NCBI RefSeq assembly: GCF_016808095.1
Contig: NC_068970.1
Coordinates: 64,455,130 to 64,519,129, forward strand
DNA from: Vigna angularis
Lineage: Eukaryota; Streptophyta; Magnoliopsida; Fabales; Fabaceae
Length of the DNA: 64,000 bases
Direction: 5' to 3'
Shown piece after piece: positions 45,123 through 55,546 of the stretch (the first letter of the stretch is position 1; the number at the start of each line of letters is the position of its first letter). The notes under the pieces were generated by a model that worked only from the letters and a program-made list of their open reading frames with translations, was not told where the DNA came from and did no database searches. The position numbers were made by a program, and so were the translations under genes.

Positions 45123-47197
45123 CTATGGATTGAAAGCCTTTGCCATACCAAAAGCAGCTGCAGAGGCGATGGCACCTATTAGAGCTGTTTCCAAAGCACT
45201 CCTGAATGGTTTATTGCCCGTAAAGTAACCCTTGGCATAACCAAAAACCAGCAATGCAACCAAGGTAACTATAACTGAGAACACAACCGCTTCTGATGCC
45301 CTTGCAATGAACATGTAAGGAAGGAGAGGGACAACCCCTCCCAATATGTAAGCGATGGCGATTGTCATTGCACTATACAATGCTCTCTTTGGATCTGGTT
45401 TCTCTAGTCCCAGCTCAAATCTGTCATACCAAGATTACAACCAGTTAATTTGTTTAACACTACCTTTGATCATAGCCAATATTCATCAATCCTAGAATGA
45501 TACAGTCAAAAAAATAAATAAACAGAGGATGTAAACTGCATGCATGTTTCAGAAATTTCTTCATTGATTATTTTGTTCATGTTTTCTTTCACTTTTTCTC
45601 CTCAATACTCATGCTGAATGCAAATATGCAGCATATTTCTCTAATTGGGGATAAGGACTTGCTATTTTTTTTAAAAAACCCTACTATTTGTAATTTCAAA
45701 TGATATAAACAGTAAACAATGTTTCCCAAAGGGCAGCTTTATACAGTCAGGTTTTCTAGTTCTGTGTATAGATAAATGGATTTGTATTTTTCAAAATCAT
45801 ACCAAATTAACTCCTTAAATCGTTTTTTTTAAACACAATGATCATGCCATAATATTTTGTCTATAGAAGTCATAACCAAACACTCAACATTGTATCACTA
45901 CATTTTGCTCTAAAGGAATATCTTCTAACAAGTATGAAGAAATAGTTTATAAGCACAATTTCATAACCAACAAATAAAAACCAAACCAGAAAAAGATGCC
46001 CATGTTGTAGTCAGTAGCGTCCCTACAAGGCCGTCCCCTTTCCTAGTTTCCACATTCTAATCCAACTTCCAAGTACTACATGCCAACTAAATGGAAGTGG
46101 GAATTTTGGACCCCATAACCATGCCCACCTTCAAAAAGTGAAAGGTTACTTTGCTTTATATTCCTTTGGGTGGTGCTACTTTTCAACTTGTCCACAAATT
46201 CCCATTATTGTGTCCGGTCATCAATTAATCATTTAGTTTGTCCTCATACCACATTCATTATATTATACACCATCATAAACCCCAAAATTTATACACCTTG
46301 TATAGGAAGACTTTCAACAAATAAACAACATGTTAAAACTCTGTTATGAAGTGAGCACGAAAGAACTTACCTCATCATGAAATCAAGCCATGCCTGAGGG
46401 TTTTTTCTGAGAGCATTCACCACAGGTGCATATTCGTGTGCCTCGATCCCATACTGAGCTAGTATTTCTGCCACCTCTGCCGCTTCTGTTTTTATTTTTA
46501 CAGAACACATTTATTATTAAAGTGCAACAAAAATTGGTTGTTGATTCTGAGTATGTTACTGTTTCGGTGGAAATGAACAATATTCAGCGATCATTTTAAA
46601 AACTAATTAATCACATAGAGATTAACAAGTTATCAAAGTCTAAAGGAATGAAACTGTGTAAGTCACGCGAAATTTCTGACATATTGATAATATGAAATAA
46701 AAGAATGTTACATGAACATAAACATAATATACAAAGCATGATAAAATAACAGTGGAAACCAGTTTCCGGCATCGTGATAATTTCTTCTTGCTCTCTTTTC
46801 AATTCCCTCTGGTAATTATCGGTTTCACTTTTTGCTGCCAAATAACTGCACAACGAGACATTAGCCCAGATCGTTTCATGAGAAAATTTTCTGATAAAAC
46901 AGAATCTAAATTAAGTTTTGTGAGTATGAAGTGTTTGGTTGAACGTACGTACCCGCCGAGTCCCATGGAGATGGCGCCAGCGGCGACTTCGGCTATGCCA
47001 GCGGTGAGAACGATGGAGGAGGTGGCATTGGCGCCGGAGAGGCCGGCGGCGAGGGCGAAGGGGACGGTGAGGCCGTCGGAAACGCCGATGATGATGTCGC
47101 GGACTATTTCGCCGGCGGTGAAGTGCTTCTCGGTGTGTTGGCTGAGAAGGCTCTTTCTCTCAGGTTCGACGCTTATTCCGTGTTCGGCGGCGGCCAT
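45123..47197 (-). CDS. VIT1: Vacuolar iron transporter, VIT1 type (minus-strand copy)
   Basis: Paralogue of the plus-strand VIT1 at 39070-43164, with the same tonoplast iron-loading role expected. Four exons (complement): 46953-47197, 46760-46845, 46371-46485, 45123-45420; 247 residues. Exons 2, 3 and 4 are exactly the same lengths (86, 115, 298 nt) and phases as in the paralogue. Exon 1 is 15 nt longer, adding five residues before the conserved HTEKHFTAGEIVRDI. Membrane-path Asp41, Glu70 and Met78 and the cytosolic-site Glu/Met set (ELKREQEE, ETEAAEV, FMMRFEL) are all kept. It is closer than the paralogue to the Arabidopsis VIT1 wording (AGEIVRD, SGANAT, AEVAAGA, FMMRFEL), which suggests it is the more conserved copy. 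The start ATG at 47197 opens MAAAEHGISVEPERK. A G-box lies about 145 bp upstream. Confidence 0.96.
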
Positions 47198-47341
47198 TGG
47201 TGCAATCTTGTGAATGTGTTTGAGCTGGCGAATGTGCTATTGAATCCAAACAAAGCCTTGCTGCTTTGCACATAGATTGAGCCTCTTCTCTGCTCTACTT
47301 GTTTGTGAATAGGACAAAATATCCAACGCGTGGATGATATC

Positions 47342-47347
47342 CACGTG
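47342..47347 (-). promoter_or_regulatory. G-box upstream of the minus-strand VIT1 gene
   Basis: CACGTG inside the palindrome-like ATCCACGTGGA, about 145 bp before the ATG. A CGCGTGG variant lies 15-20 bp closer to the gene. Iron-homeostasis bHLH factors (PYE, ILR3 and relatives) bind G-boxes/E-boxes, so this is a plausible iron-response site. I see no CACGTG in the 200 bp before the plus-strand copy. Function inferred. Confidence 0.4.
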
Positions 47348-50219
47348 GAAAATATCAATGGATCATTATTTGTCTTTATTTTTTCAATATTTTTATTTGT
47401 TATTCATTTTTATCACTATTATTTTGATATTTTTTTATATATTGTCATAAATTTTGTTTATCTAAATTTAATATATATTAAAATTTAAAAGATGAAAAAT
47501 GTTTAATTTTTTTTGTGTGATTTCATTTAGGTGATATATTATAATTTTTATTAATTTATTAAAATGAGATTTTATTATAATTTAAAAAATAAAAGTAAAT
47601 AGACATATAAAATATTTTAAATTTGAATATCTGTTTTCTTTTTGTAATATTTTTAAGTTTTATCAATTTTGTTTGATTAAGTTTTGTAAATATAATAAAT
47701 GTCTTGGTAAAAATTTAATACTTTAATTTAAATTTGAAATATATATAATTATAATTATTTTATAAATATTTAGTATTGAAGAAATGACAATATATATTTT
47801 TTTTTATGTTGAATATTTGATGATGTTGTATTTTTCATAAACTTTTTTATTATTTTATAAAAAATAAATAATTAATATTAAAATAATAAGAAAGCAAACA
47901 CGAGGAGATGGAAAAAAAATTTCATACCTTGTGTACGAAAATAAAAATAAATTTTTCCAATATATGATATAACGAAACTCATCCCTTTTAGCCGTTAGCA
48001 TCCTTAAACACTACCACCGTCACATTATTTCTACACTGATCTTTTCATTATTTTAAAATATTATATCCCAATCAATATGTAACATCAAACCTTCCAAAAA
48101 AATAAAAGGTAGAATTTATACTATTCTACAAAATTTTACAAGTGGTTAATGTTCTTTACTCCATGATAAAAAAAACTATGTGAATAATGCTTAAGTATTT
48201 AATATCGTTATATTTAGTTTTTAATAAAAAAAATATTCATATGTAGTCCCTAAATGAATGGATATATTTTACTAATCTCAATACCAAGAAATTTCCAATA
48301 CCTACCTAAACTATTTAACATAATTTGTATCACTTAAAAAATTATTTACATAATTTCTTATTTTAGGAACTGTGAGAGAGCATATATTACTTTTAGGATG
48401 AAATTGATTGATTAATTATTTATTTAATAATTTTTCATCAATATTTTAAATGGAATAGCTTTATCTCTTCTCCCTCGTTATTTCATCCATAGCAGATTGA
48501 TTCCAAAAACTTGTTCAAGAATTCGGAGTTTGATTCCATAAAATCAATCACTTGTTGGAAAATTATGGAAGAATGTGTAGAAAGATATAAAATGATTGTT
48601 TAAAGAGAAATATTAGCAAATTTTAAATATATTCTAGATTATTAATTGAATTTATGGAAATTAAAAAGAAATTGTAGGTCACCACCCTTCCACTTTTTTT
48701 ATTTTAATGGTATCAACTCATAACTTTACAATTCTACTCATTCAATTTTAAGCAATAACAAAAAATATGTTAGAAGAAGTGTGTTTATGAATTTTATGTT
48801 AACTCTCATTATATTTTAAACTTAAATGTAGTTTTATTCTTCATAATTTTACGTATGAATAATTTTAATTTTTATGTATATTAGATATACATATATAAAT
48901 TTTAAGTCTCTAAAATCAAACAATTTTAATTCATTAAATAGGCTATGTGAGTGATAAACATGCACCATATTTTAGTAACTAAAGTACTTATGAACATTAA
49001 ACTAAAAATGCTTAATTTAAAAAAAAAATCAAAACTAAATCTATAATCTAATTTTTTTGAGACTAAAATTTTACATTTGGAATTATAGAAACTAAAAGTG
49101 AATTTAAGCCAAAATTTTAATATTTTACTTTGAATAATTTTGTATTTTTTTCACAATTTTTATTACAACATTCTTAATATGTATTAAATATAACACATTC
49201 ATGAAACTATCAAGACTAAAAAAATTAAGCCTAAATTTTAATATTTTAATTTGAGTCATTTTATATTTTTCTCACATTTTCTTACAATGTTCTTAAAATG
49301 TATTAAACATAATAGAAGAAATTAAAAAAAATATGGCAATAAAATTTAAAAGTATTCTTTACTTAACTATTGATTTTATTCGTCACTTAAAATTCTTATT
49401 TCCATTGCGTTTTTCTGATATTACCATTGACAACTAATATTTGATTATTTTGTTTTTCATATTTGAATTATGAATGTTGTAAAAAAATTATTTTAATTGT
49501 TTTAACTTTTGTTAGCTGAATTGTTTTAACAAGTTTTTTTGGGATATCATGAGGATTTATTACAAGTAGGTAGGTGAATTATTATTTCGATTTACTAGCT
49601 ATATAAACATTTAAATATGGAAAAGAATATTTTGACAACCAGTTTTTCACATTATTGAAGCTGTTTAACAACTCGAAACATTTTCAGTTTTCTACGTTAA
49701 CCAAGCAAACAATTATATGGTTTTACAGCTCCATGCACAAACCAAATACAATCATATCATATTCAATTGGCATAAACACCACCTCTCGTAAACTTGGAAA
49801 GTTCGGAGTGTCAAACAAACATTTTCCATTTACGAATTACACTTGCAAAAGCAGCTCTTCAAGATTTCATAATGCCTTCGCTGGAAATGAAAGCCAAATA
49901 TGCTAAAGTTAACGAAGCCGATGAATGAACAGTTTCAAAAAAATGCAACTTTGGGACAACGGAGCAACCCAACTTACGTCCACATCAAACTCTATCTAAC
50001 AATAACTTACAAATCTTGTCAGCTACGGAACGAACCCACCTTTGAAAATGTAAATAAATAAAATAAAATAAATTAAAAATGAGAAATTCATAATAAAAGT
50101 TGAACGTTTTGAAACTTGTAATTAACAAATATTGGTGATAAGCCACACTCACCAACGGAAGACCAATTAGCAAAAGAGCAAGAGACTAGCCCACTAAGTA
50201 GCTTTCGGCCTTCCTCTTC
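47348..50219. other. AT-rich intergenic DNA and 3-prime flank of the first TNL pseudogene
   Basis: From 47380 to 49600 the sequence is A/T-rich with no gene. At about 49855-50200 it becomes clearly similar to the 3-prime flanks at 55232-55546 and 58098-58432 of the other TNL copies (shared AAGATTTCATAATGCCTTCG and CTTTGGGACAACGGAGCAAC). It is therefore the ancestral 3-prime UTR and flank of the left TNL. Confidence 0.65.
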
Positions 50220-53200
50220 TTATCTTCCTTTGTTTCTTTCCCTTGAAGACTCTCCAACTTTGCTTCCGCTTCTATAAAGAGGGCATAGGCCGCATTCTTT
50301 CATTGTCACAACTGATTTTAACTCTGTCACCATTGATATGAAATCAAATGGAGAATTCCCAAAATCGTAGCTGCGATAATCCAATGGACTAATCTCAAAA
50401 GTGAAGCTGCGAGCATCACGGAGCCTAAGGCTCATCCCGATAGTCCTTAGGTACTTAAAGTTAAATTTCCACATGAATGTGTGATATTGATTTACAACTC
50501 TATATTTGCCATTCCATTGGAAATAGTTCTGTAACAGATCATTATGTTTAATAATCTGTGTGCCATAGTCATCAGATTCAAATTTTAGGCAGTAACTAAA
50601 AGAACAACGTCCACCATTAATATCATTGGTATCTAACAATCCAAAAACCACACACAAAGCGAAACCAATGAGCCTGTCATCGCTGCAGAAACTTAAATCT
50701 TCATTTATAGTTACTGAGCTTCCTTCGCTGCGAAAAGGGAACCAATGAGGAACTGCAGTCCCTGGAAAACAGAAGGACACATACCTATATGCATCATGGG
50801 TCATCCTGAGCCTTGCATCCTCCTCAATGTTAGCACGAGCACCTGAATCCAGTTGTTGGGCATTGGTGAAATGAAATTTGAAGACACCCTCCTTTGAATC
50901 TGAGAGGTTTCGATTTGACATCACTTGTCTAATGGATGGGCAATCCAATGCCACCAGTTGTTTTAGAAACGGTGGAATCTGTGGGATGCATTCAAGATTT
51001 TTGCAGTCACTTAAATCAAGTGATTTCAAGCTTGAAAGATGAGCAATGCTTTCAGGAAGGTTCACGATTCCGCTCTCACTCAGTGACAGTTCCATTAATG
51101 ACGACAGGCTACCAATGTGTGTTGGGATTTCTGTTAATTTGGCACAACCCGAACAATCAAGTTTACAGAGACGCTTTAGATTAACAATGGAGTTTGGGAG
51201 TGATTCGAGATCAGTGCATTTGTTGAGCTGCAGGGATCGAAGATTAACCAAATTGCCAAATGAGGAAGGCAGTTCTTTGATAGCCGTTTCTTTTAAGTTA
51301 ATGTGAGAAAAAGTTTGTGCCTGCTCCGTGATCTCTGGGAAGGTCCTCAACCTTAAACATCCACACAAATCAAGTATCCTCAACTTCAATTTGAAAATGG
51401 TGCTTGGAAAAGTTTGAAGTGATTCACAGTAGGTAATGTCTAACTTGCATAGTCTGATGAGGCTTCCAATGGAAGATGGAATAATCTCAAGTTTCTTGCA
51501 ACCTCGCAAACTCAGTTGTTGAAGCCCTACCAAACGCCACAAGGATGAAGGTAGTGCCTGTATGGCTGTGCCGTCTAAGATGAGAACCGCTAGACCTTCC
51601 ACCGTGTCCTCAATTTCGGGGAAATTTTCCAATTTTGAGCAATCACGGAGACAAAGTTGCTTCAGGAATTTCGTCTCAGAAAGGTCACATGGAAAGGTTG
51701 TAAGGGAAGAACAGTGAGACACATCTAAGAAACAGAATTTCTTCAGACTTTGAAAGTTTAAGGGTACACCTTCTCTTAGTTTCGTCAGTACTTCATCACA
51801 TTGTAAGAATATATCATTATTAGTCACTTCTTTTTCTTCCTCCTCGTATCTATCAAAGGTAATTGAGAAGATTTCACTGGGATCGAGTCTTGTGAAAGAT
51901 CCACCATAATTACTCCCTTTACGGCGGGGTCCTTCCCAGATTGATGATAATAATGGAAAAGGCCATGATTGAGTTTCACAGGTTTGAAACATTTCAAGCC
52001 CGTGACAATGGGAAAGTAGAATCAATCCAGGTGATCTGGTTAGAATATTGCTGGGAATTGTTACACTCTTCAGACCATAACAACCATCTAACAATAAACA
52101 ACTGAGCTTGCTGAGAAATCTGGAAGAGTGAACTTGAATCAACTTTTCACAATGACTCAGAATTATTTCTTTAATATTTGGTGAAAGAGAAAGGTCTGGT
52201 ATTCTAGTAAGTTTTGGAGAATAACTCAGGTTGAGCCTTTTCAACTTTGGTAAATTCTGCGACGAAAGTAAATGAATAAGGTAATAGAAAAACTAAAATA
52301 AAGTTTTAAGCAATTTTATCTATTTTTCTTCGGTATACTCTTAGTTACATTATCTATTGACTCTATATTTTACATAAATACCACTGTTAAAAAGATCACA
52401 CTGTGAACTAACAAAATTATGTTGGGTATAAGTTTTATAGTTATTATAAAAATTCACAAAATTTAACATGTTTTGTACCTTACCTAAAATTACGTCCTTA
52501 TAATTTAAACCTGAATTTATTTTGTATCGATAAAACCTACTGTTGTAATTTATAATTGATGACAATACTTTATATCAATTTATCATAACATAAATCCATG
52601 TGACTCTTTCAATTGAATAACAATAAAACATACCTTGTTATTTCTTAAAATCTCATGAATTTCGTCAGCCTTGAACAATCGGCTGCGTTTTCCAGGATGT
52701 TGAGGACACTCTTTACGAACAATTTCTTGACCCATTTCTTGTATTAGATCGTGCATCACAATTCTACCATCCAAGATAGATATGAGACATTTATCTTTGA
52801 GAACATCCATTCCAATCTTAGAAGAGAAATCACAATCGTCTAGTGTTTCTGCTACTACAATCTCCTCGTGTCCTCTGTAAAAGCAAGCAATGTCAAGAAA
52901 TATATTCTTCTCCTCCTCTCAGAGCCCATCATAACTTAATTTTAATACATTGAAAATATCATGATCTTGGCACTTCTCCAAGTTTTGCAACTGACTTTCC
53001 CATGCTTCTCTTTGTCTGCCATATAACAATGAACCCAAAATTTGGAGAACTAACGGAACCCCTTTTGCATATCTCAACACCTTTACTGACAAGTCCATGT
53101 AAGTAATTTCTTTCGAAGAATTTTGTTTAAAAGCATGTAAGTTAAAAAGTTTTAAAGAATCATGAAAATTCAACTCTTTAAGTTCGTAGATATCATCAGC

Positions 53201-53328
53201 TCCAGCATTCTTAAGCACTTGTCTATCTCTACTGGTCATAATGATTCTACTGCCTTGCCCAAAGCTATCTCCACTACAGCTTTCCATTCAGTTCTCTCAA
53301 AATATCTGTGGGAGTTGTTTGTTCTGGC
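50220..53328 (-). pseudogene. TIR-NBS-LRR pseudogene (left member of cluster)
   Basis: Remnant of a TNL immune receptor. LRR exon 4 (complement 50220-52256, 679 codons, open) holds many LRRs (FLKQLCLRDCSKLENFPEIE and similar) and the post-LRR C-JID region (AVPHWFPF, LIGFALCVVFG). NBS exon remnant: complement 52634-53328. Four defects are visible against the right-hand gene. The NBS exon acceptor has changed from CAG to CTG. A deletion near 53280 joins the TIR-NBS linker to the sequence just before the GSRII motif, removing P-loop and kinase-2, and leaves an in-frame TAG (53274-53276) and a frame change. TGA at 52919-52921 replaces Asp in YDELDEE. Exon 3 is absent because intron 2 is fused to intron 3 (junction near 52571). 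GVPL and MHDL motifs remain. No TIR exon is seen upstream. The protein end also differs from its relatives (SRERNKGR). Confidence 0.92.
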
Positions 53329-54381
53329 CAGACACTAGTCAATCGAATATAAAGCATGAGTCATCCACTACAGCAACTAGACAAAAGAAAAGAAAATATT
53401 TGAAGACTCAACGACCTACACAATAATTATAAATTCCAAATTTTGATCACTAATACGCGTGGAAACTTAGGGGGCATGTCTCCCAATGGTATCACTCTTT
53501 TTGTTATGATAATTAAAAAATTAGATATTATAATAACTATTAAAAAAAAGTGCTTTTAAAAAGTATATACAACATATGAAAAACAGTTATGAAAGTAAAT
53601 ATTTCTATTAACTTTTATACTATTATAATAATAAAACATTTAAAAATAATTATTATTTATTGTAAATAGATTTTTAATAAATAATAAAATTAATAAAATA
53701 GATTGTAGAAAAACTAGTAACGAAATATGCATATTTAAAAAATAGTTAAAAAATATTTATCATTATAAATTATTATTATTATTATTTTTATTTGTATTGT
53801 GTAAATGTACATTGATTTGAAATATTGATGAGATCATTTCAAAGAAAAATTCTATGATGTGATAATGGTAGAGTTGTTAAAATGGGTCACAAACTGCGGG
53901 CCAATTCGGTCCACCACAGGTTCGGGTCGAGTTAGATTTGAAAAAATTATATTTCTTTTATGCGGGTCAGATTTAAACCCGGCTCATGCGGGTTGAACCC
54001 GTGGTGGGCCGGATTAGCCCACCAACTCACATACCTATTTTTATTTTATTAAAATTTAATTTTAGTTTTATAAAAAAATATTTATTAATTTTTTTGTTTG
54101 AAAAAATTATTTAACTTCCTTATTTTCAAAATTAATTAAAAGGAGTGAAATTTGTTTAGATTTGAATTATAGAAAGATTGTAATTTTTTTTATTTTAAAA
54201 AAATTGTAATTAAGTGAGCCAGAGAACCAACTTCTTTATGCATCTTTTGGTGGAAACCTTTCAAAGTGATAGGACAATTATGCTTTCAAATATTTTAGTT
54301 GGACAATCATTTTGCCATTTCGCGATACTTACATAAACTACCTTTGGGCCATAGGTTTTGACAGAATAGACTGACAAAGTA
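53329..54381. other. Intergenic sequence with a GC-rich repeat-like patch
   Basis: Mostly A/T-rich. A sharp GC-rich patch at about 53869-54030, starting AGAGTTGTTAAAATGGGTC and rich in CGGGT/ACCCG words, resembles ends of plant hAT-type elements as I remember them. No opposite end was found. I list it as a probable transposon remnant only. Confidence 0.4.
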
Positions 54382-55250
54382 AACCGGTTGTTTTCTGAGA
54401 GTAAAGGTTGAACATAGGTATATTGTAGAATCGTTAACTCTTTGTTCCCTTGAATGAATTTGAAAGAGAGTCATTGACTGGATTTGAGAAGATTTGAAGA
54501 TAAATTTTGTTGTTGTTTATTTAAGTGAATTTGAAAGTAAGTGAGAGTAAATTTGGAAGCAACATTTGTGAGAATTAGGATTTGATTGATGTGATAAATT
54601 AAAAAAATTTAATTTTAAATCCTCTCAAATCCATTCAATTACTCTCTTCCAAATCCATTCAAGTGAACAAAAGTGACGCATACAATGCGGAAGTCGATCT
54701 TTCCACAATTTATTAAATATATAATTTATTGAATATTTTATTGAAGTTATGTTATAATAAAAAAATTGGTTTAATTAAGTTTAAGTCTTTTATAAATTTG
54801 ATGATATTTTTAATTGAGTTTTATTAAATTGTTTTAACAAAGTATTCGAAATTTTTATTTATCCTCATAATTTCCTGTCATTTAATTGAGTTAATTGGGT
54901 AAGGATGTATTTTAAACGAAAACAATAAAAAAACACTTGTCATAGGAAATTTAAGATGTATTATTCAAAAATGAAATTTCTTATGAGACATGTATAACAT
55001 GAGTTTTCTGAATATTGTCAAATATGATAAATTATTCTACATAATTGAAATACAATTGGAGGTTTTTGTATTCTGAGATAAAAATGACTAAGTACATTTT
55101 ATGCTTATGGATTTAGGATTCAGAAACTTACAAAGCCTCCTCAAAACTAAGAAATCATACGAATAAGAAAAGAGAGAATGCAACTGAGAAATCCATAAGA
55201 TAATAATTTACGAATTATCCATGCAAATGAAATGCAGCTCCTAAAGATTT
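54382..55250. repeat. Duplicated TNL intron/flank block, copy 1
   Basis: Starts with the GTAAACCGGTTGTTTTCTGAG segment (54382-54438), is interrupted by a foldback element (54440-54672), and continues as the block shared with 56478-56905 and 57641-58120 (for example GTATTCGAAATTTTTAT, GGTAAGGATGTATTTTAAAC). It runs directly into the 3-prime flank of the middle TNL remnant. Confidence 0.85.
54440..54672. mobile_element. Foldback/MITE-like element inserted in the duplicated block
   Basis: Ends TTTGTTCCCTTGAATGAATTTG (left, first 20 bases cited in part) and the inverted GTGAACAAAA (right). The arms share AGAGAGT, GGATTTGAGA and GATTTGAA words with the element at 44112-44405. The sister copies of the host sequence at 56478 and 60986 read straight through (CGTTAAGTGACG and CGTTAAGTGATG), so this element is an insertion there. 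Shorter than the 44-kb copy and with more mismatched arms. Confidence 0.8.
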
Positions 55251-55546
55251 CATAATGCCTTCGCTGCAAATGAAAACCAAATATGCTAAAGAAGTTAACG
55301 AATGAAGAGTTTCAAGAAAATGTAACTTTGGGACAACGGAGCAACCCAACTTACATCAATAACTTAGAAAACTTGTCTGATCGAACCCACCTGTAAAATG
55401 CCATTGAAAATGTAAATAAAACAAAATAAAAAAAAAATGAGAAATTCATAATAAAAATTGAACGTTTTGAAACTTGTAATTAACAAGTATTGGTTGTAAG
55501 CCACACTAACCAACAACGGAATACCAATTAGCAGAAAAGCAAGAGA

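Noticed and set aside
53869..54030. GC-rich patch considered as a tRNA or structured RNA gene
   Set aside because: No cloverleaf arms or A/B-box spacing; the CGGGT-rich words look more like a transposon end.
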